Program-made: the position numbers and the translations under genes
Assembly (NCBI GenBank): GCA_026120035.1
Contig: JALRME010000025.1
Location: 1 to 64,000, forward strand
DNA: 64,000 nucleotides
DNA from: Coleophoma eucalyptorum
Taxonomy: Eukaryota; Ascomycota; Leotiomycetes; Helotiales; Dermateaceae
Reading direction: 5' to 3'
Notes under the pieces: generated by a model
Database searches by the model: none
What the model was told of the DNA's origin: nothing
Seen by the model: only the letters and a program-made list of their open reading frames with translations
Shown: one piece after another, positions 27,961-40,240 of the stretch
Layout: every line of letters starts with the position of its first letter
How positions within the stretch are numbered: the stretch's first letter is position 1

Positions 27961-29344
27961 ATGGGCACGACCTCCGAAGAAAGCAACGTACGCTTCATCC
28001 CCCTCACTTATAACCATGCCGAGTCCCAAACCTCAGCTCTGCGCTTGATTCTGGCTCTCAAGCCAGAGTGGGAGCACGGTGACAGCAAGATCGAATTTAT
28101 TCGTTTCACCGACGGAATCACAAATACATTGTTAAAAGCGGTGAACAAAAGAAAAGGGCTTTCCGATGAAGAGATAGACAATGAGGCGGTATTGTTGAGA
28201 GCATATGGCCAGGGAACCGATCTCATCATTGATCGGGAGCGCGAGAGACAGAATCACGAGTTGCTCATGCAATATGAACTTGCTCCTGCCTTGCTTGGTC
28301 GTTTCCATAATGGCATGTTGTATAAGTTCATCCGGGGTTCTGTAACCTCACCCACAGATTTACGACGAGAATCCATCTGGCGTGGGGTAGCAAGACGGTT
28401 AGCAGAGTGGCATGCGGTAGTGCCCTGTATCCCAGCAACCAGAGAATCTTTACAGCAGCAAATTGATGGGAGTGCTGATTTTGGCATATCCACACCAACA
28501 CCTAGCAAAAAAGACCCGGCATTACAAGCGGCCATTGACAATGTTGCCCCTGGAAAGATTGCACCGAACGTGTGGTCAGTGATGCAGAAGTGGATTTTTG
28601 CTCTTCCTACTGGTACAGATGTGCAGAAATCTCGCCAAGCACAGTTACAGCATGAATTGACTCGGATCATTGAAGAATTCAGCAACAGACCTGGTCTTGG
28701 TGATAACAGTGTAAGCAAACCCAGAAGACTGGCCATATGCGACTTCTCTTGCCTTTGTCTATCCCTTCGTCAATTCCAATATTATGCACCTTTGGGTGTT
28801 CTTTGCAACAAGTGCTGACCCCAGATAGCTTGTATTTGCCCATTGCGACCTCCTTAGTGGCAACGTTATAGTCTCACCTCGATCTGGAGATCTTGCACCT
28901 ACTGTAGAGACCGTTAACTTCATAGATTACGAATATGCAGTGCCTTCGCCGGCAGCTTTCGACATAGCCAACCACTTCGCAGAATGGGGTGGATTTGACT
29001 GCGACTTCAGCGTGCTCCCTACACGTTCGCAGCGCGAGGCTTTCCTAGGCGAATACATCCGCAGCTACTACACTCACCAAAAAGGCGCAGTCTCTGTTGA
29101 TGAGGAAGCTGAAGCTCGACGACTATTTGAAGAAGTTGACCTCTTTCGGGGATTACCTGGCTTTTACTGGGGTATATGGGCATTGATCCAGGCTACGATT
29201 TCGCAAATCGATTTCGACTATGCTTCCTACGCTGAGGTCAGGCTAGGAGAGTATTTTGCATGGCGTGCAGAGAGCGATGGAAGTCGAGCAAGCTCAGGCC
29301 AAGAGATGCCTCTCAGAGAACAAAGATGGGCGCAGGAGGCTTAG
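27961..29344 (+). CDS. EKI1: Ethanolamine (choline-type) kinase
   Basis: Exons 27961..28710 and 28829..29344 (118-bp intron), 421 aa. The APH/choline-kinase fold is shown by the nucleotide loop FTDGITNTLLKA, the catalytic loop HCDLLSGN (H255, D257, N262) and the metal-binding FIDYEYA (D283). The Asp-Pro-type end NHFAEWGGF follows. The HCD form of the loop and the overall layout fit ethanolamine kinase better than choline kinase. It phosphorylates ethanolamine in the first step of the CDP-ethanolamine (Kennedy) route to phosphatidylethanolamine, in the cytosol. The C-terminus ends soon after the last helix. Confidence 0.9.
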
Positions 29345-32300
29345 ATTTGAGAAGATCCTTAATGGGCAGGAAAGCATTTGTAGTGGTGTGGAAGACGTGA
29401 CTTCAACTTCTTAAGGCGATATACCGGATTCAGAAGGGGAACCATTTGAGAAGATTAGACAGGAGACATAGGTCTTCAACACGACGGTACCAGAGGTTAG
29501 ACAAATGGCAGTGTAAATCAATCATGTACCTACCTACCCAAAATTAGAACCAGTATCACTCCCAAATTCCCTATACGAGCGGTACTTATTTGCATGCAGC
29601 GTGCGGGAAGGGTGAGGCTGGAGAGTAATCCATCAAACCTTGCGTCAAGTGAGGTGAGCACGTAGGATCAGGAGCGAACCTTACAAGTACGTTCGTATCC
29701 TCCCCACGGAAACGTCCTAGTGCTATGTCTGAGGTACGCAAATAAGCTTAATGGTAGGAGGTTGAGATGTGTAGGTCAGACTCCAGAGGAACGAGGAAAC
29801 GTCTTCGGTGAGGCCGTCTCAGGTCCTCAGCCTTGCGACTGGCGTGGTGGGATTGGGATTGGGAGGCTGGATAAGATTTCGAGTAAGAAACGCAAGTTGT
29901 GTAAGCAGAGTATGATTGGACCGGTCGGTAGATCTCCAGAGGAGGATCAAGAAGAGTGCACCAAAGCGAAAACTTACTGGCTGGACATGGGAGGCAAAAC
30001 AAGGAGCCAAGCTAACTCGAACAGCCGCTTCACTATGAGTCGATATGATGAGAGCAAGGAGAAATAGTGTATGGGAATCAGAAAAGTCGCCACTCTAGAA
30101 GCTTATGACTTACCTCCCTTGACGTAGGCAGCTTCCAGTTGGAAACAATCGGCACCGAAACCGACACCGAACCCGACACCCAACCACGATCCGCATCCAA
30201 CCTTCGACTGTTGCTGCTGCTTCCTCTGCTTGTCTGGCGCGCGAGGCAGCAATCGGAGGGTCCGCGATTTGATCTGCAAGTTTCATGCAAAGAAGAAAGC
30301 CAGTGTGACTTGCTGCCGGGTTCTTGCTTCGCGTCTTTTTCGCTATATCTTCCAGACTGACAGTTGCACCTTGCCTTGCTTGCTTGCTGGGACCAAGTGC
30401 GACCGCGCGAAGTAGTTAGTGTTGTTAGTAAGTAGTCGGTTAGGTTTCGCATTGCGGCACCCAAGAGGGAAAGAGTCAAGAGCAGGGCTCAGTTAAATGT
30501 CGATCGATCAATGAAGTTAGGTGCAGCTACACCGCCCATAATCATCATGACAAGAAAAAAGGAAATGGTTGAAGCAGTCATCGAAAGTGGATTTCGAAAT
30601 GAGGGTCATCGCAATAATGTGATGTGATCTGGGAATAGCAACAACCCGACGTGAGGGTGCAAGGTACCGTACATGATGTTTTTACAAGGCTCACAAGGTA
30701 GGATGATTCTCGGTTGGTGTCTGCCTCGCTCTCAATAGCATTACCAATCAAATGCACACACTTCACTACAATCTCATCTACAGCTATTTCACTGCCTCAT
30801 CGCACGATTGTGCTACGCCGCTGGAAGGACCACTCGCTTGGACATACAACCTTGACCAGCTTTTTTATTTTATTGTCGGGACAGGAACCTAGAATTCTTC
30901 CGCCCCCCCCTTCTCTCCCAAGGGGGAAATTTGGGTGTTCGAATCAGATTGGAAATTAGATTGGAAATCTGGTATTACTATGACCCTTTAGAAGTTGCCT
31001 GAACGCATCTTCCTCTGGGGCTGGCTGTCTCTCTTAAGAAGGAGCAGAAGCGATCGTTCGGTGGATTTTGAGAAAGAAAAATGCGAGTAGGGCAGATCAG
31101 ATGACAGACCGAACGGAGGAAAACGGACTTATGGACGTCCGAAACTGGGTCACTTAGTCCTCGATGTGAAAGATAGCGTAGCAGAACAGAATCACTATGA
31201 CGACGCGGAACAACATTGCCGCCTTGCTATTCAAATTTCTACTCTTTACTGCATAATAGGTAGTAAGTAGTTGGTGTATGCGTGTTGTCTGGCAAGGTTA
31301 GTTGCGCTGGCGTGAGGTCCTGATGGTTTCCTCGTGTCGAGCCATGCGTGATTGTGGTGTACTTCGGTCTTTTGTCTTCGCTTTGCTAGAGAATGATGAC
31401 ATGGTGGTGGTAGCTATGAAAATAGCTACAGTATGGCCGACTAGCTTGTAGAACAGAGCTGCGGTCTGCCGACAGTTTCCAGTTTCCCGTTTCCCGTTTC
31501 AAGTTTCAAGTTTCCAGCAAGAGGGCTTAGACGGGAGCAGGATACGGGACCGCTTGGGGGCGCCTGCGGCAGCGATCACGCCTCTTGTCTTTCCCATCTC
31601 CATATTAGCAGATATGGTACCGGCCACGAAAGACAGCGTCTGAATTTTCCGCTGATGAGATGTCGTCCGGCGGCTGGCTCCCTTGCCCCTGTTCAATCCC
31701 CAGGAGGGGAGGGCCAAAGTGCTAACGCAAGGCTTCCCGCTACTGCGCCATGCTCTCTCTGCAGCCAGTCATCGGTATCATCTGCAGCTCTGTGGCCAGG
31801 TCGCAAACTACTGCCAATCGCGGGAGTGTGCACCCGACCTAGAGGTAGCTTTCGTCGGTAAGGAAGTTATCACGAAAGTATGTGTGGATTGTAGCGAATG
31901 CGCCATCCCCTGTACAATCTTCGTGGACGAGGACGAGTGCTGAACCGAAGTGAATCTCTTGAACTCGCAAACAATCCAATCACCGCCCGGCGTCCTAACC
32001 GTTGTGCACATCTTCGTCTTGTCCGAGCTTATCTATTCACCAGGATGCGCAGAAGGCCCGTCGTGTCGATCATTTAGAAGCATCCTCTCTGTTCTACTCT
32101 ACCCGAAAAGCAAGTTCCTTGCAGGCGACCGTTTCCAGAGAAGACCCCCAAGGCAGCCATGGCAGATGGAAATGATTGTTCGGGTGGCTGGTTTGCGACG
32201 GACTAGAAAAACAAAGCTGGGATGGATGTAAGCATCCTACCCTGCCCAACCCTGGCTTCGAAAGTCAATATGATCTCTTGCAGATAGGTCAGACCGGCTT

Positions 32301-33251
32301 CAGAGGGACCGAAGGTATGTATCATGCCAGCATTGGCATGAGCATACAGACAGAGCTACAGAGTAAGCAGGACGAGATGGGTGCTGTCGCCGTGTTAAGG
32401 TACGCCGGCTATTATTCTACCCAGTTCGTCGTTCAGGTAGGGCTAAATCTCGTATCCTTCGGCCAATCACCTTCCCGCTACACATCGTTGTCTATCCTGT
32501 CGATTCGCCTGCTTCATCCTAAACAATTGTATATCCGCCTATTATTTCCATCCGCCATAAATTCCCGAAGTACCGGATCTAGGGCCGAAGAAGTGTGTAG
32601 CCTTGCTCTAAATTGGACACTTCCCTGGCTACAGTGATGTGACTTGGTTTGGATCAGGATACCAGCAGAGCAAGCGAAGCGACGGGTGAAATCACTGAAC
32701 TTGGAGTGCCCTCATGCCACATCCGTAGAGAGCACTAGTTAACAAGCCTTGAGGAGATTTAGTCTTTCCGTCATGATTCGATCGGGGATGGAACTAAACG
32801 AAAGCCCGGTGACTTGTTCCATCGGCTCTGCGCTTAACCTGGACTCTACTTTGCACTGCCAATGTTCTATAGATACATCCCGAGAGCACCGTAGCAAGGC
32901 TGGGGGTGCAGATCAACAGATGACATGACAGAAGTAAGTAGTGATAGACATGGATGGTTGGTTGATATGTCGCAAACGGTCTTCTTCTGTCGGCCGCTCA
33001 TCGGTCAGCAAAACAGAGTTGCACAAATTGAGTTGGAACCTAGGACCCGACCCCAAACAACTCGGTCTGTAATTCTGCAGACAGCTGAGGCAGTGTGAGA
33101 CGGTGATATTTTGGGGCATGTTGATCACCCGAAGAACTTCGGGGACCGGGAATGCGAAGAGGCACGATTGACAAGAATGGAGCATGGTTGAATTGGAATT
33201 GGGGGCTTGAACATATATTCGGTACTTGCCTGGAAACAAAGAAGCCTAACC

Positions 33252-33301
33252 GGGGGGGGGTTTGGTAGACCAGATGCAAATTGCTGTTACGGGGGGGGGG
33301 G
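33252..33301. repeat. Two poly-G tracts
   Basis: A G9 tract (33252-33260) and a G11 tract (33291-33301) lie 30 bp apart. They are G-quadruplex-prone and also prone to sequencing-length error. Confidence 0.6.
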
Positions 33302-33991
33302 TACTCAATGGTCCCTACGCAGCTCCAGCAGATGAGATCACTCGGACCCCTCTCCTGGGACTGGCAGGTGTCAGGCAGGTGTCGGGTGAGAGGCATGGGA
33401 TGAGGCACTGGAGCAGGACAAGCAAAGCACAGCATAATACAAGACCGAACTAATCGAGTAATGCAGCAGGAAGTATTGCTGAGCTAAGATGGGGACTTGA
33501 GGCAATTAGGCCCAAGCAAGTCATGGATCGATTGTATTGTGCTAATTAATGATGGACGAGCGGGGAGACCAGGGATGGATGAGAGAGTGAGAGACACAGA
33601 AAGCGAGAGAGAGAGGGTGGGCACCCGCATATTTGCAGCTTACCTGTTCTATGGATCATGTCTACGAAGTCCTCTACCCTTCTCGACGCTGACTCTGACC
33701 GCATGCCGCAGTGCGGTGCGGTGCAGTGCTGTGCAGTGCTTCGCTGTGCTGTGCTGCGTTGTGTGCTGTGCATTCCCAGTGATATTTCCGGACCAGTGCT
33801 TAGCTGTCCGACTTCAGCAGGAACTAAGGGGACCCAATGAGAAGATTAGTTCGCTAGGGCTGAAGCCACCCATGCTGATGCGCTAAGGCCACTCGCTTTC
33901 AACCTCACGACACTAAAAAGTCCTGGAATCTCGTTGCCTGTTTGACGGTCTCCAACTAAGTCCTAAGTGGGTAGCTGGCTATGCGCCCACT

Positions 33992-34077
33992 ACCAGCACC
34001 AGCACCAGTACCAGTTTGGTAGTACCCAGCGACTGCACCAGCACCAGCACCAGCACCTGCACCAGCACCAGCGCCAG
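33992..34077. repeat. CACCAG hexamer repeat
   Basis: Two blocks of imperfect CACCAG/TACCAG units (33992-34013 and 34035-34077) are separated by 21 bp. No frame through it looks coding. Confidence 0.75.
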
Positions 34078-34169
34078 ACACGCCCCCTCCCTCTTACCTT
34101 CATCTTTGCCTTTACCCTTGGCTCCATTTTCTAACCATGCAACGAGAGCAGTAGTACCATTCCATAATG

Positions 34170-34218
34170 CCATGTACCATGTACCATGCTCCATGCTCCA
34201 TGCTCCATGTTCCATCTG
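34170..34218. repeat. 7-bp tandem repeat (CCATGNN)
   Basis: Seven consecutive 7-bp units: CCATGTA twice, CCATGCT three times, CCATGTT, then CCATCTG. It creates a ladder of ATGs 360-410 bp upstream of the bZIP start, so if transcribed it would add several upstream start codons. Confidence 0.8.
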
Positions 34219-34579
34219 CCAGGACCCATAACCCACCCATCCATACCTCCTACTCCCACCTACCCTTTTACAGTACTATTCCATCCCATACTAGACCCTT
34301 TCCTACCACTTGCCATCATCCCTCCTCTCCAGACGGAAGCTGGCAGGGTATATGATCTCACTCACGTCCCTTGTGCTGCTCCTTGCTCCATGTTCGCTCA
34401 GGTCCCTGCTATGGAATCTGCATTTACATAAGTTCCCGATCAGCCTCCTTCCTCCCCGTTCGACTTTATACTGCCATTTACGCCCGTATCTCCACTCAAA
34501 CATTGATCAGCTCTCTTGAGTTGGATTTTTTTTTATATATACCTCTTCCCTCGGTTCACTCTCATCCCAATCCCTCACC

Positions 34580-35917
34580 ATGACTGCATTAACAACCGTT
34601 ACCCGGCACCAAAGACATTATTCACACGAGAGCGCCATGAATGACCAGAATGACAAAGAAGAGCGCAAGCGCGAGGTAAGTTGTCCTTCCATTACCTGGT
34701 CCATCACCCTTCACGGCAACAGACTAACTGTTCGACTTAGTATAACCGCCTTGCTCAGAGAGAATTCCGTAAGCTTGCCTTAAACTAAGCGTATGCGACT
34801 AAGTATACTGATGCGCCAATATCAGGCCGAAGAAGAAAGGAACATATGAAGAACCTCGAACTGGCTCAAAAGGAACAGAACACAGAACAGTCAGAAGAGA
34901 TTGAACGCCTTCGATATCAAAATGAAGAGTTACGTAGAGAGAACGAGGCGTTGAGGGCGCAATTGTACGGCACGCCATCGCATACTCTCTCAGTACCTAT
35001 CAGCATCCCCGTGTCAAGCGATGGCAGACAATACTCGCTCTCGCCTTCAATCTCCGGCACATCGCTTTCGGGACACGGCAGTCCTCCTACAAGTATTGGA
35101 GCAGATATGATGCCCATGTCTGCGCTGTCCCTCACATCATCAATGATAACGCCCTCCATGCAGGCATATGCCGAGCCTACTAATCTGTCTCTGTCTCAAC
35201 CATACTCTATGGTACATCCATCCGGAATCCGTCATAATTCTCAAAGCTCACCTGAGTCATCAGGCTTCCAATCCCCTCGACGAACTTCAATGGGACCCCC
35301 TTTTCAGTCTTTGAATGGCCTCGCTTCGGTCGAGCAGGCACAACAGCCACGGCGAGCCTCTGGGCAGTCCGTGGCCAGCAACACCTCGCAAAAGTCAGTT
35401 TGGAATTACCCCGAGATGATGAGCACTTATTAACGAATAGTACAGTTTGCTGATCGCAGTAGCATGCGATCGTAACAAAGCCCGAGCCGAGATGCAGCAG
35501 AAGTTTCGACCATTACTTTCTGATCCTGCTACGAGATCGAATCCATCGAAACACCTTTCGATCCTGCAGTCGATGAGCTCAACGTTACCTAGCTCGCTCC
35601 AGCCATCGAAGGCGCAACTAGACACGCCGCATTATTACGGTATTGATATGCTCGCTTCGCCGTCACTTCGAGAACGCTTGTTAAACGTGACTCCCGATAT
35701 TGCGCAAAGCTTCATCTCCGAAGCTGGTAGCTTGATAGGAGAGTCCGAAGATGTGGGACAGGTTATCGTCTGGGGAGATGACCCACTGAACGAGGTGTCG
35801 TGGGAATTTAGCCAGACCATTTTGGAGCGTTGGGGCTGGTTATTAGGGAAGGAATGGGTCGTTCGCGCAAATTTTTGGCGGCGCCAGAGAGGAGCTGCTC
35901 CCTTACCTGACTGGTAA
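34580..35917 (+). CDS. bZIP transcription factor with DUF3425-like C-terminus
   Basis: Exons 34580..34675, 34741..34768 (28 bp), 34826..35393 and 35446..35917, 387 aa. The basic region YNRLAQREFRRRKEHMKNLE spans three exons and runs into a leucine-zipper-like coiled coil (EEIERLRYQNEELRRENEALRAQL). A Ser/Pro/Gly-rich disordered middle follows. The C-terminal part (LLIAVACDRNKARAEM ... WGWLLGKEW ... FWRRQRGAAPLPDW) resembles DUF3425. The last intron (gtcagt...gtacag, 52 bp, with ttattaac as branch site) must be removed, because reading through it hits a stop at 35431. A second ATG at 34637 is possible. It is a nuclear DNA-binding regulator; targets are unknown. Confidence 0.87.
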
Positions 35918-37509
35918 ACAAGGAATATAAAAATCTTTGGGGGTATTTGGGATTGAAGCATAGCGTAGGCGTTATTGGCAATGGCGAGAAATAAGAACAA
36001 AGGATTACATGAATGTATATTAGTTATGAGGAACACGAGTCGATTTTTGGACAGCGAGATGTCATGGCAAACAAGGCTACATTTGAATACACAGCATTAT
36101 CTCAGAATAACGGTATCGTCATATGATGTTGAACTATCCTGATATTCGATACTTTCGGCCCGTCTGATTTTCCATTAAACGAAAGTCACGCAAAGAATAA
36201 AGAGAAGGAGAACAGAGGCAGGTAACGTTACTCCAGCTTTCTCATTTCCTTCCTGCCCCAGTGAAAGATGGGAAAGTGTGAAACTTAAAACAGTATAGCC
36301 GTTCCACTCATAGAAACACAAAAAGAGAAAGCGCGCTTCCCACAAACAGATACCTGCAAGGTCGATCTGCAGGTCAATCCTTTCCGAGGCTCTCACTCAG
36401 CCTCTCGCTCTCTCTTACCTCTGAAAGGTCTCAGCCTTCTCTTGACGCCACTGACCTCAACTCATCCACAGTGTTAGGACCCCGATATTGAGACTACGGG
36501 CGTCTGAACCATGGTTGATAGGATGCCGGACGGGAGCTATGGGTAGATTAGAGGAGGGAAATCAGCCGTAGCACGACACGACATAGCGCGACAAGCATAC
36601 TTTGGTGCGAGAGTCAAGAGGGTTGGCACTTAGGAGCGGGGTTATTGAAGCGATAATGTCCGTCCGTGGGCTTTTTTTTTTCTCCTTGAGCTTTGGCTCG
36701 GTCAAGCCAGTGGCTGTGGGTGTGTGAAAGGGCACGCTTAGGCATAATTTTCCCCCGTTCAGCATTGGACCGTTTGATATGCTTTTGGGTAATTCTGGCA
36801 CTTGGACGCTCGCTCGCATAAAGACGCTCTGCCGCTGAAGTCCTGCAAATGAGGCCTGGGGGAAATTTGCAACAGGAGGGAGAAAGAGCAAGTTGTCACA
36901 ACTTCATCAAGCCTGACTGTTGGGAGAGGGACTGACCGGAGGCGCAGTGCAAATTGAAGCAGTTCCGAATCATCCAATCTTGAAGTCCGTGAATCTTCTG
37001 TTCTGACACCTCCTTGCGGACTGACATGACCAAGGAACGGAACATGCTGGATTAGACTCTTGAGGGCAGGAAGTGTGGGGAGGAAGGCAGGTTTCTGTGC
37101 CGTATTCTCCGGTAGTGTCAAGCCTCCAAAATCAACGCTGCTCCCTGATTAACCTTAAACCCTTCCTGGGTAACATGGCGTTCTGCGCCACTGAAATGAT
37201 CAATGGTGGGAGGCGTAGAATGACATCTCCGACCAAGATCCTATGTATGATGTCAACGTAGCCCGATCCCGTTTGGTAAGAAAAATGGATATGATTTGGA
37301 TGTCTAGTCATGAGTCCTCGCCTTTCTGGGTAACCCGGCTCCGGGGAGTTTTTATCTTGCGGTGTAGTAAAGAGCTACCCAAGGGATCATAGTCGTGGAG
37401 ATCATGAATATAGCTCCACTGATGCATGTACTCGGGTTGTACTCGGTTGCTTGGGCTATGTTCACTCTGGTTCCTTTTTATATATAGTGTTGCGATAAAC
37501 GAGTCTGAG
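35918..37509. other. Intergenic, no gene recognised
   Basis: Holds the bZIP 3' flank and then sequence with short frames on the minus strand (36560-37120) that show no family features or paired splice sites. Confidence 0.5.
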
Positions 37510-37652
37510 ATCAATAGAGGTTGGATTGAAGGTATCATTGACATTGTAAAATGGAAGTGGAGACTGCCTGGAGGTCTATTTACATGTAGGTGCCTATCGC
37601 GTAATCATTTGACCTCTTTCTTTCATCACCTCCCTTCATGGGTTCCGTAACA
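37510..37652 (-). repeat. LTR-like end, copy B
   Basis: Read on the minus strand, a TGTTACGG terminus at 37652 is immediately preceded by a purine run (ttggggaggc), the position of a polypurine tract before a 3' LTR. The segment matches 403-519. The far end of the LTR was not identified; it may reach about 37310. Confidence 0.55.
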
Positions 37653-38481
37653 GCCTCCCCAATTCTGTACATGTGAAGCTATTCAGAGGTCCCGATTGCA
37701 TCCCTGATTCCTGCTTTCTGCCTAAAGAGCCATATAATGACCTAATTCTTCTCCCCTTTTCTCTTCTTCTTCTATTTCCTTACGCCAATGCTTTGGTATC
37801 ATCTCTAGGTGCCTCTTGAAAGTAAATCTCGATCTTATGTCCTTTCTTGCTACAGAAGCTATAGAACTTAGTTTCCTTGTTTCCTCGCTTGTTTGAGTAC
37901 ATTCTAATACCCTTGGTTTCTCCGTACAATAGAGCCTCTCGTGCCTTGTCGGTATTATCGTAAATAAGGTTATCGAGAGAAGGAAGCTTAATACGTACAT
38001 TCGACCTCTAGCGTTCTACCCAAGTAGGGAATCTCTCGTTTATTATTTCGATAAAGATAATTACATAGGCCTCTATCGGAAGGATGAACTTAGGAGTATC
38101 GAGCTTGTTCTTGTCTGATTTAAATTGTACGATAAATCTATTGACGTTATCGTAACCGCTATAGCGAAGATAGAGGAGCTACGCAAATACCTAATTCTTG
38201 ATATTAAAGCCTTTGCCCTTGTATTGTTCTTAAAGTACCTTCTATATATTAGAGCCTATAGTATAACCTAAGGTAAGGACCTATATTTTATACCCGTGGT
38301 TAACAATAATTACGAGGTAGAACATACCATCTTTTGTAGTATCCTTTTTACCCTCCTCCTCCTTGTATTCTATAAGGTTATTTATCTAGAAAAAGAACTC
38401 TATTTGTATACGCTAAAGGCCGTAGTTCTCTTCTCCGTGAAGCTTTATACCGGACGGTAGCTGTAGTCTATTAGTCGACAT
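37653..38481 (-). pseudogene. RIP-inactivated copia-type gag
   Basis: From an ATG at 38481 one frame runs about 700-830 bp without an apparent indel but with roughly nine stops. Most are TAG where gag proteins carry Trp (TGG), the change RIP makes. Recognisable parts are an LHGEENY-like start, a middle with FIVQFKS...LDTPKFILP...INERFPTW, and a ruined CCHC zinc knuckle (FCSKKGHKIEIYF) whose last Cys reads TAC. No protease, integrase or reverse transcriptase follows; the frame meets a polypurine tract and an LTR end instead. Confidence 0.72.
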
Positions 38482-38931
38482 CTTAGCTAGTTCTAATAAG
38501 AGTAAAAAAGGTAAATAAAGTATACTTGCGTATTTCTCGTTATACTAGAGCAAGCCAGAGTGTCGTTCTCCTATCGACATCAGGGTAATCCAAAAGTCGC
38601 TTCTTTCTAGTAGACGAACTATTTATGAACTGTGAAATGTCTACGAACGGAGAGTAATCATTGGAAGCCACTCACAAGAGCTAGATGATAAACCTTAATT
38701 AGAATAACTATATTCTAGTAATACTTCTTAAGAGGTTAGCTACTATGTACACAACCCTTTAAGTTTGGATTCAATCTCACTTGTAGTTCTCTATCTGTTT
38801 AACCCTTAAACTAAAACGAAGATAAAAGCCATTGGTAATATCGATTTGCTGTAGCATCCGGATCAATGGTAAACCGGATTCCAATCGGCTGCCGTCGCTA
38901 GGACTCGTTAACCAGGGGTTGGCAATCAGAA
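38482..38931. other. AT-rich flank of retroelement
   Basis: Presumed 5' part of the element and flanking sequence. No matching second LTR was found by eye. Confidence 0.45.
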
Positions 38932-38975
38932 CGGACGTTTTCCACCCGTAATCAGAGCGGACCTTATCTCCTCCG
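38932..38975. promoter_or_regulatory. Two CGG/CCG palindromic sites upstream of nitrilase
   Basis: CGG-N11-CCG at 38932-38948 and CGG-N12-CCG at 38958-38975, 128-171 bp before the nitrilase ATG. The second has the form GCGGAC-CTTAT-...-CTCCGCA, closely matching the sites of the array at 43355. Inverted CGG triplets are the standard target of Zn2Cys6 dimers; the likely binder is the regulator encoded at 40357-42673. Confidence 0.65.
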
Positions 38976-39102
38976 CATCTCATCCTACTTACTGTAAGTA
39001 AAGGCATCAAATGTTGTCGACCTATTATTATAAGTAGACGTGCCTATAATTCCACCTCAATTATTTACGCAGAGAAAAGCATCAAAACTTCTTGTCTTCA
39101 AA

Positions 39103-40240
39103 ATGGCCATCAAATCTATTGTTCGAGTTGCGGTCACGCAAGCAGAGCCTGCATGGCTGGACCTTCAAGCTGCAGTCGCTAAGACATGTGCTCTCATCAC
39201 CGAAGCAGCGGGAAACGGCGCCCAATTGATCACGTTCCCTGAATGCTGGATTCCTGGATATCCATGCTGGATATGGTGGTTTGCCTTTTATTTCAATTCA
39301 GGTCATCGAATCAATTTCAGTCATAGTGCAATTGAGCTAACTACCCTTCTTGAAACAGGACCCGTTTAGTAGACTTTGATATGAACGTAGAATACGTCAA
39401 AAACTCGCTAAAGATCACATCATCAGAAATGGACACTATTCGCGACTGCGCAGCCAAAAACAATATCGCCGTCTCTCTGGGGTTTTCTGAAAATGACAAC
39501 AATTCCGTGTATATCGCCCAAGCTCTTATTGGTCCAGATGGCGAGATAAGTATGCGCCGCCGAAAGATGAAACCCACACATATGGAAAGGACAGTTTTTG
39601 GCGACGCATCCGGAGACTGTTTAACCAGTGTGGCTGACACGCCTTTTGGGAGAGTGGGTGCTTTGGCATGCTGGGAACACATCCAGCCATTGCTAAAATT
39701 CCATACCATCTCACAGAAGGAGGATATTCATGTCTCTGCCTGGCCAAGTGTTACACCTCATACTGGAGGGCCGGATTTGTGGTCTATGTCTGCTGAAGGT
39801 GAAAACCACTCTGTTCTAGCCCAGCTTAATGAATAGGCCCTTGAGTTGGATCGCTGATCGCGTCTGTAGGCTGCCAAAACCTTTCCAGAACCTATGCCAT
39901 CGAATCCCAGGCTTTTGTTCTGCACACCACCGCTCTAATAACAGCAGCTGGCGTCGAAAAACTGGGCACCTCGAAAGGGGCTCTGATGTCAAGTCCAGGC
40001 GGTGGGTCATCTGCGATATTTGGCCCTGATGGAAGGTGCCTTAGCGAGCCGATAGATGATACTGTTGAGACAATTTTGTATGCTGACTTAGATTTGGATT
40101 CTTGCATCAAAGCGAAGCTCTTTGCTGATGGTCTGGGCCACTACAGTCGTCCCGATCTCATGTGGCTTAGTGTTGATAAGGAGGTTAAGAAGATGGTCAA
40201 AGGGTCGTCAGATGATAAGGTGAATGATGTAGAGGATTAA
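39103..40240 (+). CDS. Nitrilase
   Basis: Exons 39103..39275, 39359..39798 and 39870..40240, 327 aa. The catalytic triad is in place: E47 in [11 protein letters not shown]129 in [17 protein letters not shown], and nucleophile C162 in [15 protein letters not shown]. The first intron joins YPCWIW to TRLVDFDMN, as in other fungal nitrilases. The enzyme hydrolyses a nitrile to the carboxylic acid and ammonia without an amide release step; it forms cytosolic spiral oligomers. Arylacetonitrilase, other nitrilase and cyanide hydratase cannot be separated by eye, but linkage to an aldoxime dehydratase argues for an organic nitrile. It is convergent with the Zn2Cys6 regulator gene, with 116 bp between stops. 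Confidence 0.93.

Larger units (their letters stand above)
29345..34579. other. 5.2-kb stretch without a convincing gene
   Basis: I read both strands for spliced genes and found only short frames without family resemblance. Composition is not RIP-like (GC near the genic level), unlike the AT-rich blocks, so this is ordinary intergenic or leader sequence. It may include the long 5' leader and promoter of the bZIP gene, or a noncoding transcript. Simple repeats near its right end are listed separately. Confidence 0.5.

Noticed and set aside
30078..30479. Minus-strand frame of 133 codons
   Set aside because: Low-complexity Ser/Arg-rich reading with no splice or family support; plus-strand frames of similar size overlap it.
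31655..32637. Series of overlapping 70-150 codon frames, one Cys-rich
   Set aside because: Composition changes frame to frame, no start context or splice pairing, and no recognisable domain.
35394..35433. End of the bZIP protein at the in-frame stop 35431
   Set aside because: A 52-bp intron with gtcagt donor and good branch site removes it and joins a DUF3425-like exon in phase.
36562..37121. Two overlapping minus-strand frames
   Set aside because: No domain, no plausible intron joining them, and no codon texture.
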